Source: Chryseobacterium oranimense (GTDB lineage Bacteria > Bacteroidota > Bacteroidia > Flavobacteriales > Weeksellaceae). From it: 64,000 bases of DNA. The stretch is taken from contig NZ_FQWT01000001.1 in assembly GCF_900129755.1 (NCBI RefSeq), forward strand, positions 930,001-994,000. The letters run 5' to 3'. How positions within the stretch are numbered: position 1 is the stretch's first letter; every line of letters begins with the position of its first letter. The notes beneath the pieces were generated by a model. That model was not told the origin of the DNA. It worked only from the letters and a program-made list of their open reading frames with translations, and did not search any database. Positions 15,538 to 24,713 of the stretch are shown here, piece by piece. The position numbers and the translations under genes were made by a program.

Positions 15538-16581
15538 ATGAGAGTTCAGGCTATCGGACTCATGTCCGGAACCAGTCTGGACGGTCTGGATATATGTTTT
15601 GCCGCTTTCGAAAAAAATAACGGCTGGGATTTTCAGATCTTGCATGCTGAAACCATTTCCTATCCCGAAGAATGGGAAAAAAAGCTCAGAAATTCCATTC
15701 ATTTATCCTCAGAAGAATTACTGGAGCTTCATTCGGAGTATGGTTTTTATCTTGGACGTAAGGTCAGGGAATTTATCGAACGGAATCATCTTCAGAATAT
15801 TGACCTCATTGCCTCTCATGGCCATACTGTTTTTCATCAGCCAAAAAAGAAATTCACACTACAGATCGGTGATGGCAGAGCCATAAAAATAGAAACCGGA
15901 CTTCCTGTTGTCTACGATTTCAGAAGCCAGGATGTGCTGATGGGTGGAAACGGAGCTCCTTTGGTTCCTATCGGGGACGAACTGCTTTTCTCAGAATATG
16001 ATGCATGTCTGAATCTGGGTGGGTTTTCCAATATCTCTTTAAAACAAAATAACAGAAGAATAGCTTTTGACATTGCACCTGTGAACATTGTCTTAAATAA
16101 GCTTGCCCGGAAATTCAATAAAAATTTCGACGAAAACGGTGATCTCGCAAGGAAAGGTACACTAGACGAGATACTTTTAGAAAAGCTGAACACCCTGGAT
16201 TTTTACAGCCTGCCTCATCCTAAATCTTTAGGTATTGAATGGTGCAATGAGTTTATTTTTCCCCTTTTGGAAAATATTCAGGCTGAGGCTGCGCTTACTA
16301 CTTTTACGGAACATGTGGCGCAACAGATTTCAAATATTATTAATCAAAACAGTTTAAAGAATGTTCTCTGCACTGGCGGAGGAAGCTACAATACCTGTCT
16401 TATTGAAAAGATCAGAGAAAAAACGGAGTCCAGGATTATCATACCGGAAAAGCAGATCGTTGATCATAAAGAAGCGCTGATCTTTGCTTTTATGGGAGTT
16501 TTAAGGATGAATAACGAGATCAATGTCCTTTCTTCTGCAACAGGCAGTAATGAAGATCATTGTTCAGGAGTATTGGCATAA
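15538..16581 (+). CDS. anmK: Anhydro-N-acetylmuramic acid kinase
   Basis: 347 residues. The N-terminus IGLMSGTSLDGLDICFAAFE is the phosphate-1 loop of AnmK (ASKHA fold); the sequence continues with IASHGHTVFHQP and QIGDGRAIKIETGLPVVYDFRSQDVLMGGNGAPLVPIGD, the catalytic core with the active-site Asp, and LCTGGGSYNTCLIEKI near the C-terminus. The enzyme phosphorylates and opens 1,6-anhydro-MurNAc to MurNAc-6-phosphate in peptidoglycan recycling. The start at 15538 begins the conserved strand; earlier in-frame codons overlap lptC and add an unrelated lead. It is the last gene of the barrel-lptC-anmK operon, ended by a hairpin. Confidence 0.93.
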   Translation: MRVQAIGLMSGTSLDGLDICFAAFEKNNGWDFQILHAETISYPEEWEKKLRNSIHLSSEELLELHSEYGFYLGRKVREFIERNHLQNIDLIASHGHTVFHQPKKKFTLQIGDGRAIKIETGLPVVYDFRSQDVLMGGNGAPLVPIGDELLFSEYDACLNLGGFSNISLKQNNRRIAFDIAPVNIVLNKLARKFNKNFDENGDLARKGTLDEILLEKLNTLDFYSLPHPKSLGIEWCNEFIFPLLENIQAEAALTTFTEHVAQQISNIINQNSLKNVLCTGGGSYNTCLIEKIREKTESRIIIPEKQIVDHKEALIFAFMGVLRMNNEINVLSSATGSNEDHCSGVLA

Positions 16582-16582
16582 A

Positions 16583-16606
16583 AAAACCTTCATTTCTGAA
16601 GGTTTT
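16583..16606. terminator. Bidirectional terminator between anmK and the SRPBCC gene
   Basis: AAAACCTTCA (16583-16592), a 4-nt loop and TGAAGGTTTT (16597-16606), flanked by A and T runs, lies between two convergent genes and can serve both. Confidence 0.85.
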
Positions 16607-16610
16607 TGAT

Positions 16611-17000
16611 TTATTTGTAGGCTTCGATCTTGTCTGTTAATGTATTGATGAAGTTCTGAAGCGGTTTTTCTACCATCATTTTGATAAAAGGATTAAATTT
16701 TCCCTCAAAAAGCATCTGAACCTCAGTTTGATTTTCGCTGACCGGGTTTAAAGTAGCGGTTAATGAAAAATCAAGGCTTGAACTTGCTGACTTCAAAACA
16801 GCTTTCTGCTCATCTACTTCATCTATTTTCAAAGCTATTTCCGGCATTCCCTGAAGTCCGAATTTAAAACCGTTATCTCTTGTTTCAAATTTCTGAAGAC
16901 CGTCCGGCATAAAATCTTTGTAGTTTTCAGGATATTTCAATATTTCAGCCAGCTCTTTAGATGATTTATTGACAATAATTTTTCGTCCTTCTAAATTCAT
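16611..17000 (-). CDS. SRPBCC-fold (START-like) protein
   Basis: 129 residues without signal peptide. The pattern fits the helix-grip fold: an N-terminal strand NLEGRKIIVNKSSKELAEILKYPENYKDFMPDG, antiparallel strands (FKFGLQGMPEIALKIDEVDEQKAVLKSASSSLDFSLTATLNPVSENQTEVQMLFEGKFN), and the long C-terminal helix MMVEKPLQNFINTLTDKIEAY. Proteins of this fold bind hydrophobic ligands or lipids; no catalytic residues can be named. It is divergent from a NUDIX gene with only 40 bp between them, so they may share a control region. Confidence 0.78.
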   Translation of the reverse strand: MNLEGRKIIVNKSSKELAEILKYPENYKDFMPDGLQKFETRDNGFKFGLQGMPEIALKIDEVDEQKAVLKSASSSLDFSLTATLNPVSENQTEVQMLFEGKFNPFIKMMVEKPLQNFINTLTDKIEAYK

Positions 17001-17040
17001 TTTTTATTTTTGTATTTAAATTCTTAATTCTTACAAATAT

Positions 17041-17646
17041 ATGTATAAAGTTTTTGTGAACGAAAAAAAATTATTGCTGTCTAAGCATCCTGGGAATCTT
17101 GAGAAAGAGCTTAGGTACGAAAGTTTCACAACTTTAGAGATTGCATTGGATCTTTTGGAAAACACCTCGGTAAAAGAGCTGAATGTTTTCGGTGAGAATA
17201 TTGAAGAAATCTGGGACGAGTTCCAAAAGCTTTTCAGGATCATAGAAGCCGCCGGAGGACTTGTCAATAATCCCGAAGGAGATTTGCTTTTCATTAAACG
17301 GTTAGGCAAATGGGATCTTCCCAAAGGTAAAATGGAAAAGGGCGAATCCCGTGAAGAATCGGCAGTGAGGGAGATTGAGGAAGAAACCGGATTAAAAGAT
17401 GTGGAGCTGGTGAAATTCATCAATACCACCTATCATATTTATATTGAAAGAAACGGTGAAAAAATTCTTAAATGCACCCATTGGTTCGAGATGAACTTTA
17501 ATGGTGAAGACACTTCAAAACCACAGATAGAAGAAGGAATTACTGAGGTAGCCTGGAAAAACACCACACAAATTGAAAATGAAGTTTTCCCAAGCACTTT
17601 CCAGAATATTAAACTGATTGTAAAAGAATTCTGGAGTTCTAAATAA
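17041..17646 (+). CDS. NUDIX hydrolase
   Basis: 201 residues. The Nudix box GKMEKGESREESAVREIEEETGL lies at about residues 95-117 and matches GX5EX7REUXEEXGU fully, so metal binding and catalysis should be intact. The N-terminal 75 residues (MYKVFVNEKKLLLSKHPGNL...) form a small extra domain. Substrates of the family are nucleoside diphosphates linked to another moiety; the specific one cannot be told. It is divergent from the SRPBCC gene. Confidence 0.9.
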   Translation: MYKVFVNEKKLLLSKHPGNLEKELRYESFTTLEIALDLLENTSVKELNVFGENIEEIWDEFQKLFRIIEAAGGLVNNPEGDLLFIKRLGKWDLPKGKMEKGESREESAVREIEEETGLKDVELVKFINTTYHIYIERNGEKILKCTHWFEMNFNGEDTSKPQIEEGITEVAWKNTTQIENEVFPSTFQNIKLIVKEFWSSK

Positions 17647-17651
17647 GGATA

Positions 17652-18923
17652 TTAAATAAATTCGATTGACTTTTCAAGCGCAATTCCGCGTGAGCCTTTT
17701 AGAAGGATATTTTCAGAGTCAATTTTATTTTCCTGAAGGTAGGCTATTAATTCTGCAGTATTTTCAAAAGACAGTGATGAAGAATTAACAGCTTTAAAAT
17801 GCTTACCCACCGTAATGATCTGGTCAAATGCCAGCTCATGGGCAAGATTCAGGATATTCTGGTGTTCTTTTCCACTCTCTTCTCCCAATTCAAGCATATC
17901 GCCGATGATGACAGTTTTACGCCCCTCAAAAGTGGCAAAATTATGCAGCGAGGCATTCATAGAGCTTGGATTGGCATTGTAGGTATCTAAAACCAGTGTG
18001 GTACCTTCTTTTTTTACAACCTGCGAACGCATATTGGTCGGCGTATAGTTTTCTACAGCATGCTTTATTTTATCAAAGCTGATTCCGAAATATAAACCAA
18101 GGCTGGCTGCTGCACATAAATTGGTAAAGTTATATTCTCCTGTCAGTTTTGAAACTGCATGTATCCCCTGATACTCCAGTCCTACAAAGTGTTCTTCTGA
18201 AAGAAGCCCGAAACGATAATCCGAATGCTCCTTTCCAAAGGTAATTTTAGGGCTATAGTTTTCGGTTTTTTCTGCCTGTATAGGATCATTCTCATTGACA
18301 ACAATGGTTTTACCATGGCTTTTCAGATAATCATAGAGTTCGGATTTCCCTTTGATAACCCCTTCAAAACCGCCAAAGCCTTCCAGGTGAGCTTTTCCAA
18401 AGTTGGTAATATATCCGAAATCCGGCTGAGAAATGGTACATAGCAATTCAATTTCCTTCTGATGATTGGCTCCCATTTCTACTACTGCCATTTCATGCTC
18501 CGGTTTTACGGAAAGAATAGTTAGTGGAACACCAATATGGTTATTTAAGTTGCCTGAAGTATACTGCACATTGAATTTCTCGGAAAGAACCGCATGTATA
18601 ATTTCCTTGGTGGTGGTCTTCCCGTTACTTCCCGTAAGGCCTATAACAGGAATCTTAAGCTGGTTCCTGTGATGAATGGCCAGCTGCTGAAGAAATTCCA
18701 GCGTGGAAGAAACATAGAAAATATTTCTACCTTTATTTTCGAACTCTGGTTTTTCTACGATCACGGCAAGAGCGCCATCGTCTGCAGCCTTTTCTGCTAA
18801 GGTAGCAGCATTGAAGTTTTCGCCGGAGAAGGCAAAGAAAATGTCATTCTTACCAACTTTTCTGCTGTCGATAGTCACTTTATCTGACTGTAAAAATAAA
18901 GGATAAAACTGTTCTATATTCAT
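17652..18923 (-). CDS. murF: UDP-N-acetylmuramoyl-tripeptide--D-alanyl-D-alanine ligase
   Basis: 423 residues with the Mur-ligase order: N-terminal UDP-binding domain (SDKVTIDSRKVGKNDIFFAFSGENFNAATLAEKA), the ATP P-loop GLTGSNGKTTTKE near residues 95-106, MAVVEMGANHQKEIELL and ITNFGKAHLEGFGGFEGV in the central domain, and LDTYNANPSSMNASL plus GDMLELG in the C-terminal domain. MurF adds D-Ala-D-Ala to the UDP-MurNAc-tripeptide in the cytoplasm. The start at 18923 is chosen because earlier in-frame codons run through the upstream terminator and the end of gldJ. It is preceded by a terminator, so it likely has its own promoter or relies on read-through. Confidence 0.95.
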   Translation of the reverse strand: MNIEQFYPLFLQSDKVTIDSRKVGKNDIFFAFSGENFNAATLAEKAADDGALAVIVEKPEFENKGRNIFYVSSTLEFLQQLAIHHRNQLKIPVIGLTGSNGKTTTKEIIHAVLSEKFNVQYTSGNLNNHIGVPLTILSVKPEHEMAVVEMGANHQKEIELLCTISQPDFGYITNFGKAHLEGFGGFEGVIKGKSELYDYLKSHGKTIVVNENDPIQAEKTENYSPKITFGKEHSDYRFGLLSEEHFVGLEYQGIHAVSKLTGEYNFTNLCAAASLGLYFGISFDKIKHAVENYTPTNMRSQVVKKEGTTLVLDTYNANPSSMNASLHNFATFEGRKTVIIGDMLELGEESGKEHQNILNLAHELAFDQIITVGKHFKAVNSSSLSFENTAELIAYLQENKIDSENILLKGSRGIALEKSIEFI

Positions 18924-18934
18924 ACTCCAAAAAT

Positions 18935-18969
18935 AAAAAAACCTTCCGGAAATCCGGAAGGTTTTTTTT
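18935..18969. terminator. Terminator between gldJ and murF
   Basis: Stem ACCTTCCGGA (18941-18950) / TCCGGAAGGT (18953-18962) with A/T runs on both sides, 25 bp after the gldJ stop on the minus strand. Confidence 0.88.
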
Positions 18970-18987
18970 AAGTATTTTTTGATAATA

Positions 18988-20589
18988 TTATCTTCTAGTT
19001 CTGCCCTTATCGCTAGCTCTAGCATCCTGTGCAACACGGAAGCCAATCCATCCGTAAGCTCTGTCCTGGTTTTTGTATCTTCTTTGTCCCGGATCCAACC
19101 AATACGCTGTATCCTGCCAAGAACCACCTTTTACAACTCTTACATCATTAGATACTGCAGATGTTCTGTCTCTTGTATCTTTCTGAAGTTTTACTCTTCC
19201 ACTTGCATCTACAACAAATCTTCTCTTAGGAGCATTGTACATATCAAATGAAGAAGCTGAGTCTGAAGCTCTGTAATATTCTAAAGAAGACTGTCTGTCA
19301 CCATCTCTGTAGTTTCTAAGATCCGCAACAGTTTCTCTTTCAAATTGTCCAGGTAAACCTTTGTATACTAATCTTCCGTCTGCTAAAGTATCATACTTGA
19401 TCGAACCTTCATCGATCATTTTGTAAGTTCCGTCACCGTTTCTTACAATAGCCTGAGGCATGTTTCCTCTATAGTAGTTGAAGTCATTAAAATCTTCATC
19501 AATGATAGGTCTGTATACGTCAGCAGTCCATTCAGACACGTTTCCGTACATACCGTAGATTCCAAGATCGTTAGATGGATATTGTCTTACGTCTGCTGTT
19601 TGTGCAGCTCCGTCATTTTTCCATCCTGCAATACCTGAATAGTCACCTCTTCCCATTTTGAAGTTCTCAAGGAACATTCCTTTATCTCTTCCTTTGGTAC
19701 CTCTTAATCTTTCGATTTCAGGTTTTTTACCTAAGTATTGGTTGTATTCTCTGTTTTTAGCCATCCCAAGAGCTGCATATTCCCATTCAACTTCGGTAGG
19801 AAGTCTGAATTTCTGAACCATTGAAGCATTTGGAGCTCTGTTTGCGGCAAGAAGTCTCTGGTTGGTTGTTTTCATACCAGATTTCTGCTGCATTCTTTTT
19901 TCGTTGATATATCCCTGCATTTCCGGATCGTTCGCTTTGAATTTATCCATGTTGAAAGCAGTTCCTCCCTGGTTATTGGATTCGTTGATATACAAATCTT
20001 TGGCAATAACCCCGGCTTGCATTAAAGCTTTTTCATTCGCTCTGTCTGTAAGCCACTCACAATATCTGTTCGCCTGAGTCCAGGAAACGCCTACTACCGG
20101 GTAGTAATCGAATTCCGGAGAACGAAGATAAGTTTCATTATAATCGTTTCGAGCTAATTTGTTGTCCCATAAAAGAGTATCTGGCAAAGCGCCGTTGTAG
20201 ATCTCCTTGAAGCTAGGGTCACTTGGTGGAAATACATACTTCAACCATGTCAGGTATTCGCGGTATTCGTAGTTAGTAATTTCTGTTTCTCCGATGAAGA
20301 ATGAACTTACCTGCATTCTGCGCGGTGTGTTATTCCAATCATGCATAACATCATCTTTCACTAATCCCATTGTAAAAGTTCCACCTTCTACATATACCAT
20401 TCCTGGCCACCCCTTCTGTTTTTGTTGCTTTCCTGCAAAAAACCAACCTTGTTTTTCGTTTGGTTTCCAACCTGTCTTGCTGACAAATTTTTTAGTACCG
20501 CCTCCTTTGCTGGTCCCGGATCCGCCACAGCTGGTTAATGCAAGTGTAGAACTTAATGCTATTAATGAAAACAACTTTAGTTTTTTCAT
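18988..20589 (-). CDS. gldJ: Gliding motility lipoprotein GldJ
   Basis: 533 residues. A lipoprotein signal with lipobox ALTSC (Cys21) is followed by a Gly/Ser/Thr-rich linker and a formylglycine-generating-enzyme-like (SUMF1) domain: MVYVEGGTFTMGLVKDD, SSFFIGETEITNYEYREYL, YYPVVGVSWTQANRYCEWLT, FRLPTEVEWEYAALG, and near the end VVKGGSWQDTAYWLDPGQRRYKNQDRAYGWIGFRVA. GldJ is an essential outer-membrane lipoprotein of flavobacterial gliding and type IX secretion and stabilises GldK. The start at 20589 begins the signal peptide; an earlier in-frame start would add 30 residues without lipoprotein features. It is divergent from porU. Confidence 0.95.
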   Translation of the reverse strand: MKKLKLFSLIALSSTLALTSCGGSGTSKGGGTKKFVSKTGWKPNEKQGWFFAGKQQKQKGWPGMVYVEGGTFTMGLVKDDVMHDWNNTPRRMQVSSFFIGETEITNYEYREYLTWLKYVFPPSDPSFKEIYNGALPDTLLWDNKLARNDYNETYLRSPEFDYYPVVGVSWTQANRYCEWLTDRANEKALMQAGVIAKDLYINESNNQGGTAFNMDKFKANDPEMQGYINEKRMQQKSGMKTTNQRLLAANRAPNASMVQKFRLPTEVEWEYAALGMAKNREYNQYLGKKPEIERLRGTKGRDKGMFLENFKMGRGDYSGIAGWKNDGAAQTADVRQYPSNDLGIYGMYGNVSEWTADVYRPIIDEDFNDFNYYRGNMPQAIVRNGDGTYKMIDEGSIKYDTLADGRLVYKGLPGQFERETVADLRNYRDGDRQSSLEYYRASDSASSFDMYNAPKRRFVVDASGRVKLQKDTRDRTSAVSNDVRVVKGGSWQDTAYWLDPGQRRYKNQDRAYGWIGFRVAQDARASDKGRTRR

Positions 20590-20753
20590 AGTCGATATAA
20601 ATATTTTCAAAGTACAAAGAAAAAATAAATTATTCAATAAATCAAGTAAACATTTGATTTTTTTGAAAAACGTTAACAAATTAATTTTATTGTATCACAA
20701 TTTAATTCTAAAATTTTCATTTTATTTGTAATTCAGAAATTTCAATAATAAAC

Positions 20754-23700
20754 ATGAAACAAAAAATCACCTTTTTATTACTAATCTCTTTTGTATCAAC
20801 ACTTTGGGCTCAGAGAAAAGCCATAGAATGGGAAGGCTCTAAAATCCAAGATTTTGGTGACACAAAATTAAATCTTCCAAATTTCAAAAATGAAGGTTTT
20901 TCGTTCAGCCAAAATAATGTTTTTATCATAACTAAACAAAAAATCGGAGAAAAGCAGCTAAAAGTTTCAGATCTGGCCTGGGAAAGCGTTTCCGGCAAGG
21001 AATTGTATGATCTGGACAAGGGCAGACTGCCGGATTATGAAATTGCAGATATTGCTTATTATACATTGGAAGGAGAAAGATATGCCAGCATCAGCGTTGC
21101 TTTATTTAAGAATGTAAAAGGGCGTGTTCAAAGACTTTCTTCATTTAATATTTCTGAAACATCAGCTCCCAACAACTTCAGATCGGGAAATGCCAACAAG
21201 GTGGGAACTACTGCCAATCCTCTTTCGAGCGGTAACTTTTATAAGATTAAAGTAGACAGATCTGGGATATTCAAAATCACCACCCAGTTTTTAAAAGATA
21301 ACGGTATTAATCCGGCTTCTGTAAATCCGAAAAACTTCAGGATTTATGGAAATGGTGGTATCATGCTTCCGGAATACAATCAGGATACAAAATACAGCGC
21401 CCTTCAGGAAAACGCCATCCAGGTGGTAGGTGAAGAAGACGGCGTATGGAATGACGGCGACTACGCCTTGTTTTACGCTCAGGGACCGAATGGATACAAT
21501 CTTTATGATACGTCCAACGGAAACGGGTTTAAAAGAATAGACACAAGAACAGACAGAAGCAATAATCTTAAAAATATATATGATGATTTCTCTTACTACT
21601 TCATCAATTTTGACAAAGGTGCAGGTAAAAGAGTACAGCCGGTTGATGTCAATCTGCCTGCCGGCAACCTGATCACAAGGTTTGATAATTATCAGGTGAT
21701 CAACAACGACCAGAAGAATCTTTTAAAAGTAGGAAGAATCTGGGTGGAAGAGGCGCCTTTTACAACAGATAAGGCAGTGACCTTCACTACCGCTTCACCA
21801 ATACAGGGTGGAGATGTCATCAAATACAGAACACAGGTAGTAGGTTACCGGGCACAGCAGAATACGGTTGAATTTAAGATCAACAACCAAAATCCGATCA
21901 CGCAGACGGTTCCGGCCAACACTCCCACATACGGGTTTGATTTTTATCAGCTAAAGTATGACGGAACAATATCCAACCTGAGCGGAAATCAGATTACCAT
22001 TAATTATGCACCGAATATTTCTGTAAATCCGAACGGAGTTTTCCATTTTGATTATGCAGAAGTACAATATAAGGAAAACCTGACATTTAATGGGTCACAG
22101 CTAAGTTTCAGAGACTTTTCACTTACCAGCGGGACCAATACCACTTACGGCTTCAGCATTTCCAATGCTGCGAACCTTGAACAGGTATGGGATGTAACAG
22201 ACATCACCAATGCCAACAGAAGAGTAAACAAAGCAGGCTCAGGCAGCTTCAATTTCGGTTATATTACTTCTGATCCGAATTTCAACAATGAATTTGTAGC
22301 ATTCCGTGCTGATGGGGCTTATAATCCGCAGTTTGTAGAAAGAGTGGCCAACCAGAACCTTTCCGGACTTCAGAATGTAGATTACCTGATTATTACGGTT
22401 CCTGAAATGATGGGACAGGCACAGAGACTGGCCAGCTACCATCAGACGAAAAACAATTATACGGTAGAAATCGTAGACGCAGCTAAAATTTATAATGAAT
22501 TCGGAAGCGGAAGCAGGGACCTTACGGCAATAAGAGATTTTGTCACTAAACTTAACAACAGTGGAAGACTTAAATATGTATTCATTTTAGGAGATGCTTC
22601 TTATGACTACAAAAACAGAATATCCGGCAATTCCAATATCGTGTCCAGTTACCAGGGTGAGAACTCGGCAGATTTCGTCGGATCTTTTGTAACGGACGAC
22701 TATATTGTAATGACTCAGCCACAGACGGCCTCTACCATTGAAAACAATTTGCCTGACCTTCCTGTAGGCAGAATTCCTGCAGCCAATGTAACGGAGGCAG
22801 GAAATATGATCAGCAAAACGCTGGCCTACTACAATGCGCTTCCTGGACAGTCCTCCCCTTTCGGAGAATGGAGGATGAAGCTTGACTTTGTCGTAGATGA
22901 TGATAAAGACGGAGGAAGCCCTTTCCATGAAGTTACCAATAATACATTGGTGAGTATCTTCGAGGCTCCGGGACAGCAGGATCTGAAAGAATATAATGTT
23001 AGAAAATTATACATGGATGCCTTCCCTGCCCAAAGTACCGCTGCAGGACAAAGATTCCCTCAGGTAACCCAGGCTATCTCCAATGATATAGGCAACAGCC
23101 TTTATCTGTTCTATTTCGGACATGGAGGTATTAACGGATGGGCGCAGGAAAGGGTATTAACGAGCACTGAGATTCAGAATTCCAATAACTTCTCTAATGT
23201 ATACAGCAGATTCCCGTTTGTATCTACCATTACCTGTGAATTCACATTATGGGATGAGCCGAACACTTCTTCTGCAGGAGAACAGTTCATTAAGCTTAAA
23301 CAGGGAGGAGCTGCCGCTATGATCACATCCAGCCGTGCCATCGGGGTAGATTACGGACGTAACTTTACGGATCTTTATACCAAGAACATTTTCAAACTGA
23401 CTGCTGATGATTTTGAAACTTTAGGCTATGCCCATTTAAATGCCAAAAAGCAAAAAGGAGCTACCATTGACCACCTGAAAGTAAACTTCCTTGGTGATCC
23501 TGCTATGAAACTGAGCAGACCTCAGAGACAGCTTGTGATAGACAATATTGAATCTCCGGTTCCCGGATTGATCAGAGGCCTGGATTTTATTAAAGTAAAA
23601 GGACATATCAATAATCCGAACGGAACGGTGAACACCACTTTCAACGGAAGAGTTTCCATCAATATTTTTGATAAGAGATTAAATAAAAAAACATTGAATA

Positions 23701-24653
23701 ATGACGGGGTATTGGCTCCTGTTATGGATTACACCGAAGAAGGAAGTGCTATTGTTAAGGCTTCCGGAATGGCGGTAAACGGAGTATTCACGGTTGAATT
23801 TTATGTGCCTAAAGATATCAATTATGCAGTGGGACAAGGAAGAATACTGGGATATGCAGACAACAGAGTAATAGATGTATTCAATAACCAGGCAGTACAG
23901 GTGGGTGATATCAATCCGAACGGAATTAACGATAATGAACCTCCTAAAGTAAAGCTGTATATGAATAACACCAACTTTGCTGATGGCGGAATTACCAACC
24001 AGAATCCGATGCTCTTAGCCTGCGTTACTGATGATACGGGAATTAACTCAACCGGATCCGGTGTAGGACACGATATTACGGTTTATCTTGACGGCCAGAT
24101 TATCAACACGGTTGTTTTGAATGATTTCTTTGCTTCAGGTGAAGGAAACGGATGTCTGAACCCAGGCCTTGCAGACTATCAGAAAGGAAATGTAACCTAC
24201 CCTTTCAGAAACCTTGCGATAGGTCAGCATCAATTAACATTTAAAGTTTGGGATATAAACAATAATTCTACAACTGCTACGTTAAACTTTGAAGTTAAGG
24301 ATGAGACCGACCAGCATCTTGTTATCAACAGACCGCTGAACTGGCCGAATCCGTTTACCAATAAAACATACATCCAGTTTGAGCACAACTGCGATGATAT
24401 TCTGGATGTAAATGTTCAGATTTATACAATTACAGGAAAATTGGTAAGAACATTATCTCAGCCGGTAGTTGCAGAACCCTTCCTACAGGGCTTTAGAACG
24501 CCGCGTCAGGCAATAGAATGGGACGGAAGAGATGATTTTGGGTCAACTGTTGCAAAAGGTACGTATATTTTTAAGATATTTGCAAAAAGTCAAAATCAAG
24601 AAAAATGCAAAGGAAGTGCTACAGCTGTAGAAAAAATGGTACTTTTGAAATAA
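20754..24653 (+). CDS. porU: Type IX secretion system C-terminal signal peptidase PorU
   Basis: 1299 residues with a signal peptide ending LWAQ (about residue 19). It has a long beta-rich N-terminal region, a gingipain-type C25 peptidase domain (from about residue 540, VDYLIITVPEMMGQAQRLASYHQ), catalytic His790 in YFGHGGINGW and Cys828 in TITCEFTLWDEP. Then come Ig-like domains and a C-terminal CTD/FlgD-like domain ending with a GKLVRTL...WDGRDDFGSTVAKGTYIFKI segment. PorU sits on the cell surface, cuts the C-terminal sorting signal of T9SS cargo and attaches them to A-LPS. PorV, its anchor, is the next gene. Length is typical (about 1100-1300). Confidence 0.95.
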   Translation: MKQKITFLLLISFVSTLWAQRKAIEWEGSKIQDFGDTKLNLPNFKNEGFSFSQNNVFIITKQKIGEKQLKVSDLAWESVSGKELYDLDKGRLPDYEIADIAYYTLEGERYASISVALFKNVKGRVQRLSSFNISETSAPNNFRSGNANKVGTTANPLSSGNFYKIKVDRSGIFKITTQFLKDNGINPASVNPKNFRIYGNGGIMLPEYNQDTKYSALQENAIQVVGEEDGVWNDGDYALFYAQGPNGYNLYDTSNGNGFKRIDTRTDRSNNLKNIYDDFSYYFINFDKGAGKRVQPVDVNLPAGNLITRFDNYQVINNDQKNLLKVGRIWVEEAPFTTDKAVTFTTASPIQGGDVIKYRTQVVGYRAQQNTVEFKINNQNPITQTVPANTPTYGFDFYQLKYDGTISNLSGNQITINYAPNISVNPNGVFHFDYAEVQYKENLTFNGSQLSFRDFSLTSGTNTTYGFSISNAANLEQVWDVTDITNANRRVNKAGSGSFNFGYITSDPNFNNEFVAFRADGAYNPQFVERVANQNLSGLQNVDYLIITVPEMMGQAQRLASYHQTKNNYTVEIVDAAKIYNEFGSGSRDLTAIRDFVTKLNNSGRLKYVFILGDASYDYKNRISGNSNIVSSYQGENSADFVGSFVTDDYIVMTQPQTASTIENNLPDLPVGRIPAANVTEAGNMISKTLAYYNALPGQSSPFGEWRMKLDFVVDDDKDGGSPFHEVTNNTLVSIFEAPGQQDLKEYNVRKLYMDAFPAQSTAAGQRFPQVTQAISNDIGNSLYLFYFGHGGINGWAQERVLTSTEIQNSNNFSNVYSRFPFVSTITCEFTLWDEPNTSSAGEQFIKLKQGGAAAMITSSRAIGVDYGRNFTDLYTKNIFKLTADDFETLGYAHLNAKKQKGATIDHLKVNFLGDPAMKLSRPQRQLVIDNIESPVPGLIRGLDFIKVKGHINNPNGTVNTTFNGRVSINIFDKRLNKKTLNNDGVLAPVMDYTEEGSAIVKASGMAVNGVFTVEFYVPKDINYAVGQGRILGYADNRVIDVFNNQAVQVGDINPNGINDNEPPKVKLYMNNTNFADGGITNQNPMLLACVTDDTGINSTGSGVGHDITVYLDGQIINTVVLNDFFASGEGNGCLNPGLADYQKGNVTYPFRNLAIGQHQLTFKVWDINNNSTTATLNFEVKDETDQHLVINRPLNWPNPFTNKTYIQFEHNCDDILDVNVQIYTITGKLVRTLSQPVVAEPFLQGFRTPRQAIEWDGRDDFGSTVAKGTYIFKIFAKSQNQEKCKGSATAVEKMVLLK

Positions 24654-24713
24654 ATTAAATAATACATAGACAATAATTGTTATAAAAAACTGATAATATA
24701 TAAAAGACAACAT

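Noticed and set aside
18924-19127. N-terminal extension of murF by 68 residues.
   Set aside because: It runs through a strong terminator and antisense-free 3' sequence of gldJ, and the Mur-ligase N-terminal strand begins at the internal ATG 18923.
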